The position numbers and the translations under genes were made by a program. Under the pieces are notes generated by a model. That model saw only the letters and a program-made list of their open reading frames with translations, was not told the DNA's origin and made no database searches. Positions 14,001-27,639 of a stretch of 64,000 bases of DNA are shown piece after piece. Every line of letters starts with the position of its first letter. The stretch's first letter is position 1. This DNA comes from Heligmosomoides polygyrus polygyrus (Eukaryota; Nematoda; Chromadorea; Rhabditida; Heligmosomidae), in the NCBI GenBank assembly GCA_947396885.1, contig OX377206.1:50327631-50391630 (forward strand), in the 5' to 3' direction.

Positions 14001-16649
14001 TTCTCGGAGCTCCGATGCCTGTTGAACGAAAATGGTGACACCTCTTCTGAACCCGGGCGGCAGTTGAACGACGACGTTGACATGTCTTCTTACACCGGAC
14101 CTCTGTAGAACCTCATCCGTGGCATCTCTTCTGAACATGTACGCCCTTTGCGCAACATCTGTAGCCTGTTCTCGGAGCTCCGATGCCTGTTGAACGAAAT
14201 TGGTGACACCTCTTCTGAACCCGGGCGGCAGTTGAACGACGACGTTGACATGTCTTCTTAAACCGGACCTCTGTTGAACCTCATCCGTGGCATCTCTTCT
14301 GAACATGTACGCCCTTTGCGCAACATCTGTAGCCTGTTCTCGGAGCTCCGATGCCTGTTGAACGAAAATGGTGACACCTCTTCTGAAACGGGCGGCAGTT
14401 GGACGATGACGTTGACATGTCTTCTTAAACCGGACCTCTGTTGAACCTTAGCCGTGGCATATCTTCTGAACACGGACGCACTTTTGCGACATCTGTGGCC
14501 TGTTCTCGGAGCTCCGATGCCTGTTGAACGAAATTGGTGACACCTCTTCTGAAACGGGCGGCAGTTGGACGATGACGTTGACATGTCTTCTTACACCGGA
14601 CCTCTGTTGAACCTCATCCGTGGCATCTCTTCTGAACATGTACGCCCTTTGCGCAACATCTGTAGCCTGTTCTCGAAGCCCGGATGACTGCTGAACGAAA
14701 TTGGTGACACCTCTTCTGAAACGGGCGGCAGTTGGACGATGACGTTGACATGTCTTCTTAAACCGGACCTCTGTTGAACCTCCTCCGTGGCATCTCTTCT
14801 GAACACGGACGCCCTTTGCGCGACATCTGTAGCCTGTTCTCAAAGCTCCGATGCCTGTTGAACGAAAATGGTGACACCTCTTCTGAAACGGGCGGCAGTT
14901 GAACGACGACGTTGACATGTCTTCTTAAACCGGACCTCTGTTGAACCTCATCCGTGGCATATCTTCTGAACACGGACGCACTTTTGCGACATCTGTGGCC
15001 TGTTCTCGGAGCTCCGATGCCTGTTGAACGAAATTGGTGACACCTCTTCTGAACCCGGGCGGCAGTTGAACGACGACGTTGACATGTCTTCTTAAACCGG
15101 ACCTCTGTTGAACCTCATCCGTGGCATCTCTTCTGAACATGTACGCCCTTTGCGCGACATCTGTGATATGACCTCTGGACCATGACATCTGTTGACCGGT
15201 GTCGGTAACAGGTATTCTGAACACGGACGCGTATTCATCGAAATTGGTGACACCTCTTCTGAACCCGGGCGGCAGTTGAACGACGACGTTGACATGTCTT
15301 CTTAAACCGGACCTCTGTTGAACCTCATCCGTGGCATATCTTCTGAACACGGACGCACTTTTGCGACATCTGTGGCCTGTTCTCGGAGCTCCGATGCCTG
15401 TTGAACGAAATTGGTGACACCTCTTCTGAACCCGGGCGGCAGTTGAACGACGACGTTGACATGTCTTCTTAAACCGGACCTCTGTTGAACCTCATCCGTG
15501 GCATTTCTTCTGAACATGTACGCCCTTTGCGCAACATCTGTAGCCTGTTCTCGGAGCTCCGATGCCTGTTGAACGAAAATGGTGACACCTCTTCTGAAAC
15601 GGGCGGCAGTTGGACGATGACGTTGACATGTCTTCTTAAACCGGACCTCTGTTGAACCTCATCCGTGGCATCTCTTCTGAACATGTACGCCCTTTGCGCA
15701 ACATCTGTAGCCTGTTCTCGGAGCTCCGATGCCTGTTGAACGAAAATGGTGACACCTCTTCTGAACCCGGGCGGCAGTTGAACGACGACGTTGACATGTC
15801 TTCTTACACCGGACCTCTGTTGAACCTCATCCGTGGCATCTCTTCTGAACATGTACGCCCTTTGCGCAACATCTGTAGCCTGTTCTCGGAGCTCCGATGC
15901 CTGTTGAACGAAAATGGTGACACCTCTTCTGAAACGGGCGGCAGTTGGACGATGACGTTGACATGTCTTCTTAAACCGGACCTCTGTTGAACCTTAGCCG
16001 TGGCATATCTTCTGAACACGGACGCACTTTTGCGACATCTGTGGCCTGTTCTCGGAGCTCCGATGCCTGTTGAACGAAATTGGTGACACCTCTTCTGAAA
16101 CGGGCGGCAGTTGGACGATGACGTTGACATGTCTTCTTAAACCGGACCTCTGTTGAACCTTAGCCGTGGCATATCTTCTGAACACGGACGCACTTTTGCG
16201 ACATCTGTGGCCTGTTCTCGGAGCTCCGATGCCTGTTGAACGAAATTGGTGACACCTCTTCTGAAACGGGCGGCAGTTGGACGATGACGTTGACATGTCT
16301 TCTTAAACCGGACCTCTGTTGAACCTCATCCGTGGCATCTCTTCTGAACATGTACGCCCTTTGCGCAGCATCTGTAGCCTGTTCTCGGAGCTCCGATGCC
16401 TGTTGAACGAAAATGGTGACACCTCTTCTGAAACGGGCGGCAGTTGGACGATGACGTTGACATGTCTTCTTAAACCGGACCTCTGTTGAACCTTAGCCGT
16501 GGCATATCTTCTGAACACGGACGCACTTTTGCGACATCTGTGGCCTGTTCTCGGAGCTCCGATGCCTGTTGAACGAAATTGGTGACACCTCTTCTGAAAC
16601 GGGCGGCAGTTGGACGATGACGTTGACATGTCTTCTTAAACCGGACCTC

Positions 16650-19600
16650 TGTTGAACCTTAGCCGTGGCATATCTTCTGAACACGGACGCACTTTATGCG
16701 ACATCTGTGGCCTGTTCTCGGAGCTCCGATGCCTGTTGAACGAAAATGGTGACACCTCTTCTGAACCCGGGCGGCAGTTGAACGACGACGTTGACATGTC
16801 TTCTTACACCGGACCTCTGTTGAACCTCATCCGTGGCATCTCTTGTGAACATGTACGCCCTTTGCGCAACATCTGTGGCCTGTTCTCGGAGCTCCGATGC
16901 CTGTTGAACGAAAATGGTGACACCTCTTCTGAAACGGGCGGCAGTTGGACGATGACGTTGACATGTCTTCTTACACCGGACCTCTGTAGAACCTCATCCG
17001 TGGCATCTCTTCTGAACATGTACGCACTTTTGCGACATCTGTGGCCTGTTCTCGGAGCTCCGATGCCTGTTGAACGAAATTGGTGACACCTCTTCTGAAC
17101 CCGGGCGGCAGTTGAACGACGACGTTGACATGTCTTCTTAAACCGGACCTCTGTTGAACCTTATCCGTGGCATCTCTTCTGAACATGTACGCCCTTTGCG
17201 CGACATCTGTGATATGACCTCTGGACCATGACATCTGTTGACCGGTGTCGGTAACAGGTATTCTGAACACGGACGCGTATTCATCGAAATTGGTGACACC
17301 TCTTCTGAACCCGGGCGGCAGTTGAACGACGACGTTGACATGTCTTCTTAAACCGGACCTCTGTTGAACCTCATCCGTGGCATATCTTCTGAACACGGAC
17401 GCACTTTTGCGACATCTGTGGCCTGTTCTCGGAGCTCCGATGCCTGTTGAACGAAATTGGTGACACCTCTTCTGAACCCGGGCGGCAGTTGAACGACGAC
17501 GTTGACATGTCTTCTTAAACCGGTCCTCTGTTGAACCTCATCCGTGGCATTTCTTCTGAACATGTACGCCCTTTGCGCAACATCTGTAGCCTGTTCTCGG
17601 AGCTCCGATGCCTGTTGAACGAAAATGGTGACACCTCTTCTGAAACGGGCGGCAGTTGGACGATGACGTTGACATGTCTTCTTAAACCGGACCTCTGTTG
17701 AACCTCATCCGTGGCATCTCTTCTGAACATGTACGCCCTTTGCGCAACATCTGTAGCCTGTTCTCGGAGCTCCGATGCCTGTTGAACGAAAATGGTGACA
17801 CCTCTTCTGAACCCGGGCGGCAGTTGAACGACGACGTTGACATGTCTTCTTACACCGGACCTCTGTTGAACCTCATCCGTGGCATCTCTTCTGAACATGT
17901 ACGCCCTTTGCGCGACATCTGTGGCCTGTTCTCGGAGCTCCGATGCCTGTTGAACGAAATTGGTGACACCACTTCTGAACCCGGGCGGCAGTTGAACGAC
18001 GACGTTGACATGTCTTCTTAAACCGGACCTCTGTTGAACCTCATCCGTGGCATCTCTTCTGAACATGTACGCCCTTTGCGCAACATCTGTAGCCTGTTCT
18101 CGGAGCTCCGATGCCTGTTGAACGAAAATGGTGACACCTCTTCTGAACCCGGGCGGCAGTTGAACGACGACGTTGACATGTCTTCTTACACCGGACCTCT
18201 GTTGAACCTCATCCGTGGCATCTCTTCTGAACATGTACGCCCTTTGCGCAACATCTGTAGCCTGTTCTCGGAGCTCCGATGCCTGTTGAACGAAAATGGT
18301 GACACCTCTTCTGAAACGGGCGGCAGTTGGACGATGACGTTGACATGTCTTCTTAAACCGGACCTCTGTTGAACCTTAGCCGTGGCATATCTTCTGAACA
18401 CGGACGCACTTTTGCGACATCTGTGGCCTGTTCTCGGAGCTCCGATGCCTGTTGAACGAAATTGGTGACACCTCTTCTGAAACGGGCGGCAGTTGGACGA
18501 TGACGTTGACATGTCTTCTTAAACCGGACCTCTGTTGAACCTTAGCCGTGGCATATCTTCTGAACACGGACGCACTTTATGCGACATCTGTGGCCTGTTC
18601 TCGGAGCTCCGATGCCTGTTGAACGAAAATGGTGACACCTCTTCTGAACCCGGGCGGCAGTTGAACGACGACGTTGACATGTCTTCTTACACCGGACCTC
18701 TGTTGAACCTCATCCGTGGCATCTCTTCTGAACATGTACGCCCTTTGCGCAACATCTGTGGCCTGTTCTCGGAGCTCCGATGCCTGTTGAACGAAAATGG
18801 TGACACCTCTTCTGAAACGGGCGGCAGTTGGACGATGACGTTGACATGTCTTCTTACACCGGACCTCTGTAGAACCTCATCCGTGGCATCTCTTCTGAAC
18901 ATGTACGCACTTTTGCGACATCTGTGGCCTGTTCTCGGAGCTCCGATGCCTGTTGAACGAAATTGGTGACACCTCTTCTGAACCCGGGCGGCAGTTGAAC
19001 GACGACGTTGACATGTCTTCTTAAACCGGACCTCTGTTGAACCTTATCCGTGGCATCTCTTCTGAACATGTACGCCCTTTGCGCGACATCTGTGATATGA
19101 CCTCTGGACCATGACATCTGTTGACCGGTGTCGGTAACAGGTATTCTGAACACGGACGCGTATTCATCGAAATTGGTGACACCTCTTCTGAACCCGGGCG
19201 GCAGTTGAACGACGACGTTGACATGTCTTCTTAAACCGGACCTCTGTTGAACCTCATCCGTGGCATATCTTCTGAACACGGACGCACTTTTGCGACATCT
19301 GTGGCCTGTTCTCGGAGCTCCGATGCCTGTTGAACGAAATTGGTGACACCTCTTCTGAACCCGGGCGGCAGTTGAACGACGACGTTGACATGTCTTCTTA
19401 AACCGGTCCTCTGTTGAACCTCATCCGTGGCATTTCTTCTGAACATGTACGCCCTTTGCGCAACATCTGTAGCCTGTTCTCGGAGCTCCGATGCCTGTTG
19501 AACGAAAATGGTGACACCTCTTCTGAAACGGGCGGCAGTTGGACGATGACGTTGACATGTCTTCTTAAACCGGACCTCTGTTGAACCTCATCCGTGGCAT

Positions 19601-20400
19601 CTCTTCTGAACATGTACGCCCTTTGCGCAACATCTGTAGCCTGTTCTCGGAGCTCCGATGCCTGTTGAACGAAAATGGTGACACCTCTTCTGAACCCGGG
19701 CGGCAGTTGAACGACGACGTTGACATGTCTTCTTACACCGGACCTCTGTTGAACCTCATCCGTGGCATCTCTTCTGAACATGTACGCCCTTTGCGCGACA
19801 TCTGTGGCCTGTTCTCGGAGCTCCGATGCCTGTTGAACGAAATTGGTGACACCACTTCTGAACCCGGGCGGCAGTTGAACGACGACGTTGACATGTCTTC
19901 TTAAACCGGACCTCTGTTGAACCTCATCCGTGGCATCTCTTCTGAACATGTACGCCCTTTGCGCAACATCTGTAGCCTGTTCTCGGAGCTCCGATGCCTG
20001 TTGAACGAAAATGGTGACACCTCTTCTGAAACGGGCGGCAGTTGGACGATGACGTTGACATGTCTTCTTAAACCGGACCTCTGTTGAACCTTAGCCGTGG
20101 CATATCTTCTGAACACGGACGCACTTTTGCGACATCTGTGGCCTGTTCTCGGAGCTCCGATGCCTGTTGAACGAAATTGGTGACACCTCTTCTGAAACGG
20201 GCGGCAGTTGGACGATGACGTTGACATGTCTTCTTAAACCGGACCTCTGTTGAACCTTAGCCGTGGCATATCTTCTGAACACGGACGCACTTTATGCGAC
20301 ATCTGTGGCCTGTTCTCGGAGCTCCGATGCCTGTTGAACGAAAATGGTGACACCTCTTCTGAACCCGGGCGACAGTTGAACGACGACGTTGACATGTCTT
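16650..20400. repeat. Tandem duplication, 1,883-bp offset
   Basis: Landmarks at 16,652, 16,804, 16,971, 17,138, 17,348 and 17,698 recur at 18,535, 18,687, 18,854, 19,021, 19,231 and 19,581. Shared rare variants include AAACCGGTCCTCTG (17,517 and 19,400) and GACACCACTTCTG (about 17,966 and 19,849). The copies differ by the loss of 168 bp near 18,050-18,200 relative to the second copy. Confidence 0.85.
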
Positions 20401-21950
20401 CTTACACCGGACCTCTGTTGAACCTCATCCGTGGCATCTCTTCTGAACATGTACGCCCTTTGCGCAACATCTGTAGCCTGTTCTCGAAGCCCGGATGACT
20501 GCTGAACGAAATTGGTGACACCTCTTCTGAAACGGGCGGCAGTTGGACGATGACGTTGACATGTCTTCTTAAACCGGACCTCTGTTGAACCTCCTCCGTG
20601 GCATCTCTTCTGAACACGGACGCCCTTTGCGCGACATCTGTAGCCTGTTCTCAAAGCTCCGATGCCTGTTGAACGAAAATGGTGACACCTCTTCTGAAAC
20701 GGGCGGCAGTTGGACGATGACGTTGACATGTCTTCTTAAACCGGACCTCTGTTGAACCTCATCCGTGGCATCTCTTCTGAACATGTACGCCCTTTGCGCA
20801 ACATCTGTAGCCTGTTCTCGGAGCTCCGATGCCTGTTGAACGAAAATGGTGACACCTCTTCTGAACCCGGGCGGCAGTTGAACGACGACGTTGACATGTC
20901 TTCTTACACCGGACCTCTGTTGAACCTCATCCGTGGCATCTCTTCTGAACATGTACGCCCTTTGCGCGACATCTGTGGCCTGTTCTCGGAGCTCCGATGC
21001 CTGTTGAACGAAATTGGTGACACCACTTCTGAACCCGGGCGGCAGTTGAACGACGACGTTGACATGTCTTCTTAAACCGGACCTCTGTTGAACCTCATCC
21101 GTGGCATCTCTTCTGAACATGTACGCCCTTTGCGCAACATCTGTAGCCTGTTCTCGGAGCTCCGATGCCTGTTGAACGAAAATGGTGACACCTCTTCTGA
21201 AACGGGCGGCAGTTGGACGATGACGTTGACATGTCTTCTTAAACCGGACCTCTGTTGAACCTTAGCCGTGGCATATCTTCTGAACACGGACGCACTTTTG
21301 CGACATCTGTGGCCTGTTCTCGGAGCTCCGATGCCTGTTGAACGAAATTGGTGACACCTCTTCTGAAACGGGCGGCAGTTGGACGATGACGTTGACATGT
21401 CTTCTTAAACCGGACCTCTGTTGAACCTTAGCCGTGGCATATCTTCTGAACACGGACGCACTTTATGCGACATCTGTGGCCTGTTCTCGGAGCTCCGATG
21501 CCTGTTGAACGAAAATGGTGACACCTCTTCTGAACCCGGGCGGCAGTTGAACGACGACGTTGACATGTCTTCTTACACCGGACCTCTGTTGAACCTCATC
21601 CGTGGCATCTCTTCTGAACATGTACGCCCTTTGCGCAACATCTGTAGCCTGTTCTCGAAGCCCGGATGACTGCTGAACGAAATTGGTGACACCTCTTCTG
21701 AAACGGGCGGCAGTTGGACGATGACGTTGACATGTCTTCTTAAACCGGACCTCTGTTGAACCTCCTCCGTGGCATCTCTTCTGAACACGGACGCCCTTTG
21801 CGCGACATCTGTAGCCTGTTCTCAAAGCTCCGATGCCTGTTGAACGAAAATGGTGACACCTCTTCTGAAACGGGCGGCAGTTGGACGATGACGTTGACAT
21901 GTCTTCTTAAACCGGACCTCTGTTGAACCTCATCCGTGGCATCTCTTCTG
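19398..21950. repeat. Tandem duplication, 1,171-bp offset
   Basis: Landmarks at 19,581, 19,901, 20,250 and 20,402 recur at 20,752, 21,072, 21,421 and 21,573. The duplication overlaps the right copy of the 1,883-bp duplication, so the 1,171-bp event must be the younger of the two or have happened inside one of its copies. Confidence 0.85.
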
Positions 21951-22459
21951 AACATGTACGCCCTTTGCGCGACATCTGTGATATGACCTCTGGACCATGA
22001 CATCTGTTGACCGGTGTCGGTAACAGGTATTCTGAACACGGACGCGTATTCATCGAAATTGGTGACACCTCTTCTGAACCCGGGCGGCAGTTGAACGACG
22101 ACGTTGACATGTCTTCTTAAACCGGACCTCTGTTGAACCTCATCCGTGGCATATCTTCTGAACACGGACGCACTTTTGCGACATCTGTGGCCTGTTCTCG
22201 GAGCTCCGATGCCTGTTGAACGAAATTGGTGACACCTCTTCTGAACCCGGGCGGCAGTTGAACGACGACGTTGACATGTCTTCTTAAACCGGACCTCTGT
22301 TGAACCTCATCCGTGGCATCTCTTCTGAACATGTACGCCCTTTGCGCAACATCTGTAGCCTGTTCTCGGAGCTCCGATGCCTGTTGAACGAAAATGGTGA
22401 CACCTCTTCTGAAACGGGCGGCAGTTGGACGATGACGTTGACATGTCTTCTTAAACCGG

Positions 22460-25400
22460 ACCTCTGTTGAACCTTAGCCGTGGCATATCTTCTGAACACG
22501 GACGCACTTTATGCGACATCTGTGGCCTGTTCTCGGAGCTCCGATGCCTGTTGAACGAAAATGGTGACACCTCTTCTGAACCCGGGCGGCAGTTGAACGA
22601 CGACGTTGACATGTCTTCTTACACCGGACCTCTGTTGAACCTCGTCCGTGGCATCTCTTCTGAACATGTACGCCCTTTGCGCGACATCTGTAGCCTGTTC
22701 TCGAAGCCCGGATGACTGCTGAACGAAATTGGTGACACCTCTTCTGAAACGGGCGGCAGTTGGACGATGACGTTGACATGTCTTCTTAAACCGGACCTCT
22801 GTTGAACCTCCTCCGTGGCATCTCTTCTGAACACGGACGCCCTTTGCGCGACATGTGTAGCCTGTTCTCGGAGCTCCGATGCCTGTTGAACGAAAATGGT
22901 GACACCTCTTCTGAACCCGGGCGGCAGTTGAACGACGACGTTGACATGTCTTCTTACACCGGACCTCTGTTGAACCTCGTCCGTGGCATCTCTTCTGAAC
23001 ATGTACGCCCTTTGCGCGACATCTGTAGCCTGTTCTCGAAGCCCGGATGACTGCTGAACGAAATTGGTGACACCTCTTCTGAAACGGGCGGCAGTTGGAC
23101 GATGACGTTGACATGTCTTCTTAAACCGGACCTCTGTTGAACCTCCTCCGTGGCATCTTTTCTGAACACGGACGCCCTTTGCGCGACATATGTAGCCTGT
23201 TCTCAAAGCTCCGATGCCTGTTGAACGAAAATGGTGACACCTCTTCTGAAACGGGCGGCAGTTGGACGATGACGTTGACATGTCTTCTTAAACCGGACCT
23301 CTGTTGAACCTTATCCGTGGCATATCTTCTGAACACGGACGCACTTTAAGCGACATCTGTGGCCTGTTCTCGGAGCTCCGATGCCTGTTGAACGAAAATG
23401 GTGACACCTCTTCTGAACCCGGGCGGCAGTTGAACGACGACGTTGACATGTCTTCTTAAACCGGACCTCTGTTGAACCTCATCCGTGGCATCTCTTCTGA
23501 ACATGTACGCCCTTTGCGCGACATCTGTGATATGACCTCTGGACCATGACATCTGTTGACCGGTGTCGGTAACAGGTATTCTGAACACGGACGCGTATTC
23601 ATCGAAATTGGTGACACCTCTTCTGAACCCGGGCGGCAGTTGAACGACGACGTTGACATGTCTTCTTAAACCGGACCTCTGTTGAACCTCATCCGTGGCA
23701 TATCTTCTGAACACGGACGCACTTTTGCGACATCTGTGGCCTGTTCTCGGAGCTCCGATGCCTGTTGAACGAAATTGGTGACACCTCTTCTGAACCCGGG
23801 CGGCAGTTGAACGACGACGTTGACATGTCTTCTTAAACCGGACCTCTGTTGAACCTCATCCGTGGCATCTCTTCTGAACATGTACGCCCTTTGCGCAACA
23901 TCTGTAGCCTGTTCTCGGAGCTCCGATGCCTGTTGAACGAAAATGGTGACACCTCTTCTGAAACGGGCGGCAGTTGGACGATGACGTTGACATGTCTTCT
24001 TAAACCGGACCTCTGTTGAACCTTATCCGTGGCATATCTTCTGAACACGGACGCACTTTATGCGACATCTGTGGCCTGTTCTCGGAGCTCCAATGCCTGT
24101 TGAACGAAAATGGTGACACCTCTTCTGAACCCGGGCGGCAGTTGAACGACGACGTTGACATGTCTTCTTACACCGGACCTCTGTTGAACCTCATCCGTGG
24201 CATCTCTTCTGAACATGTACGCCCTTTGCGCAACATCTGTAGCCTGTTCTCGAAGCCCGGATGACTGCTGAACGAAATTGGTGACACCTCTTCTGAAACG
24301 GGCGGCAGTTGGACGATGACGTTGACATGTCTTCTTAAACCGGACCTCTGTTGAACCTCCTCCGTGGCATCTCTTCTGAACACGGACGCCCTTTGCGCGA
24401 CATCTGTAGCCTGTTCTCGAAGCTCCGATGCCTGTTGAACGAAAATGGTGACACCTCTTCTGAAACGGGCGGCAGTTGAACGACGACGTTGACATGTCTT
24501 CTTAAACCGGACCTCTGTTGAACCTCATCCGTGGCATCTCTTCTGAACATGTACGCCCTTTGCGCGACATCTGTGATATGACCTCTGGACCATGACATCT
24601 GTTGACCGGTGTCGGTAACAGGTATTCTGAACACGGACGCGTATTCATCGAAATTGGTGACACCTCTTCTGAACCCGGGCGGCAGTTGAACGACGACGTT
24701 GACATGTCTTCTTAAACCGGACCTCTGTTGAACCTCATCCGTGGCATATCTTCTGAACACGGACGCACTTTTGCGACATCTGTGGCCTGTTCTCGGAGCT
24801 CCGATGCCTGTTGAACGAAATTGGTGACACCTCTTCTGAACCCGGGCGGCAGTTGAACGACGACGTTGACACGTCTTCTTAAACCGGACCTCTGTTGAAC
24901 CTCATCCGTGGCATCTCTTCTGAACATGTACGCCCTTTGCGCAACATCTGTAGCCTGTTCTCGGAGCTCCGATGCCTGTTGAACGAAAATGGTGACACCT
25001 CTTCTGAAACGGGCGGCAGTTGGACGATGACGTTGACATGTCTTCTTAAACCGGACCTCTGTTGAACCTTATCCGTAGCATATCTTCTGAACACGGACGC
25101 ACTTTAAGCGACATCTGTGTCCTGTTCTCGGAGCTCCGATGCCTGTTGAACGAAATTGGTGACACCTCTTCTGAACCCGGGCGGCAGTTGAACGACGACG
25201 TTGACATGTCTTCTTAAACCGGACCTCTGTTGAACCTCATCCGTGGCATATCTTCTGAACACGGACGCACTTTTGCGACATCTGTGGCCTGTTCTCGGAG
25301 CTCCGATGCCTGTTGAACGAAATTGGTGACACCTCTTCTGAACCCGGGCGGCAGTTGAACGACGACGTTGACATGTCTTCTTAAACCGGACCTCTGTTGA

Positions 25401-27636
25401 ACCTCATCCGTGGCATCTCTTCTGAACATGTACGCCCTTTGCGCAACATCTGTAGCCTGTTCTCGGAGCTCCGATGCCTGTTGAACGAAAATGGTGACAC
25501 CTCTTCTGAAACGGGCGGCAGTTGGACGATGACGTTGACATGTCTTCTTAAACCGGACCTCTGTTGAACCTTATCCGTGGCATATCTTCTGAACACGGAC
25601 GCACTTTATGCGACATCTGTGGCCTGTTCTCGGAGCTCCAATGCCTGTTGAACGAAAATGGTGACACCTCTTCTGAACCCGGGCGGCAGTTGAACGACGA
25701 CGTTGACATGTCTTCTTACACCGGACCTCTGTTGAACCTCATCCGTGGCATCTCTTCTGAACATGTACGCCCTTTGCGCAACATCTGTAGCCTGTTCTCG
25801 AAGCCCGGATGACTGCTGAACGAAATTGGTGACACCTCTTCTGAAACGGGCGGCAGCTGGACGATGACGTTGACATGTCTTCTTAAACCGGACCTCTGTT
25901 GAACCTCCTCCGTGGCATATCTTCTGAACACGGACGCACTTTAAGCGACATCTGTGGCCTGTTCTCGGAGCTCCGATGCCTGTTGAACGAAAATGGTGAC
26001 ACCTCTTCTGAACCCGGGCGGCAGTTGAACGACGACGTTGACATGTCTTCTTACACCGGACCTCTGTAGAACCTCATCCGTGGCATCTCTTCTGAACATG
26101 TACGCACTTTTGCGACATCTGTGGCCTGTTCTCGGAGCTCCGATGCCTGTTGAACGAAATTGGTGACACCTCTTCTGAACCCGGGCGGCAGTTGAACGAC
26201 GACGTTGACATGTCTTCTTAAACCGGACCTCTGTTGAACCTCATCCGTGGCATCTCTTCTGAACATGTACGCCCTTTGCGCAACATCTGTAGCCTGTTCT
26301 CGGAGCTCCGATGCCTGTTGAACGAAAATGGTGACACCTCTTCTGAAACGGGCGGCAGTTGGACGATGACGTTGACATGTCTTCTTAAACCGGACCTCTG
26401 TTGAACCTTATCCGTGGCATATCTTCTGAACACGGACGCACTTTATGCGACATCTGTGGCCTGTTCTCGGAGCTCCGATGCCTGTTGAACGAAAATGGTG
26501 ACACCTCTTCTGAACCCGGGCGGCAGTTGAACGACGACGTTGACATCTCTTCTTACACCGGACCTCTGTTGAACCTCATCCGTGGCATCTCTTCTAAACA
26601 TGTACGCCCTTTGCGCGACATCTGTAGCCTGTTCTCGAAGCCCGGATGACTGCTGAACGAAATTGGTGACACCTCTTCTGAAACGGGCGGCAGTTGGACG
26701 ATGACGTTGACATGTTCTCTTAAACCGGACCTCTGTTGAACCTCCTCCGTGGCATCTCTTCTGAACACGGACGCCCTTTGCGCGACATCTGTAGCCTGTT
26801 CTCGAAGCCCGGATGACTGCTGAACGAAATTGGTGACACCTCTTCTGAAACGGGCGGCAGTTGGACGATGACGTTGACATGTCTTCTTAAACCGGACCTC
26901 TGTTGAACCTCATCCGTGGCATATCTTCTGAACACGGACGCACTTTATGCGACATCTGTGGCCTGTTCTCGGAGCTCCGATGCCTGTTGAACGAAAATGG
27001 TGACACCTCTTCTGAACCCGGGGGGCAGTTGAACGATGACGTTGACATGTCTTCTTAAACCGGACCTCTGTTGAACCTCATCCGTGGCATCTCTTCTGAA
27101 CATGTACGCCCTTTGCGCGACATCTGTGATATGACTTCTAGACCATGACATCTGTTGAGCGGTGTCGGTAACAGGTATTCTGAACCCGGACGCGTATTCA
27201 TCGAAATTGGTGACACCTGTTCTGAAACGGGCGGCAGTTGGACGATGACGTTGACATGTCTTCTTAAACCGGACCTCTGTTGAACCTCATCCGTGGCATC
27301 TCTTCTGAACATGTACGCCCTTTGCGCAACATCTGTGACATGACCTCTAGACAAGGACATCTGTTGAGCGGTGTCGTTGACAGGTATTCTGAACCCGGAC
27401 GCGTATTCATCGAAATTGGTGACACCTCTTCTGAACCCGGGCGGCAGTTGAACGACGACGTTGACACGTCTTCTTAAGCCGGACCTCTGTTGAACCTCCT
27501 CCGTGGGATCTCTTCTGAACACGGACGCCCTTTGCGCGACATCTGTGGCCTGTTCTCGGTACCCGGATGCCTGTTGAGCCGCGTCGGTGACACATATTCC
27601 TAACCCGTGCGGCAGTTGAACGACGACGTTGACATG
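22460..27636. repeat. Family A satellite with 1,548- and 502-bp duplications
   Basis: Family A continues to about 27,630. Landmarks at 23,666, 23,833 and 24,016 recur at 25,214, 25,381 and 25,564 (offset 1,548), and 24,879 recurs at 25,381 (offset 502). The variant CTCCAATGCC (24,088; 25,636) is shared. Near the right edge new variants accumulate (AGACAAGGACATCTG at about 27,350; a run of nine T at 27,637-27,645), marking the passage into family B. Confidence 0.8.
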
Positions 27637-27639
27637 TTT

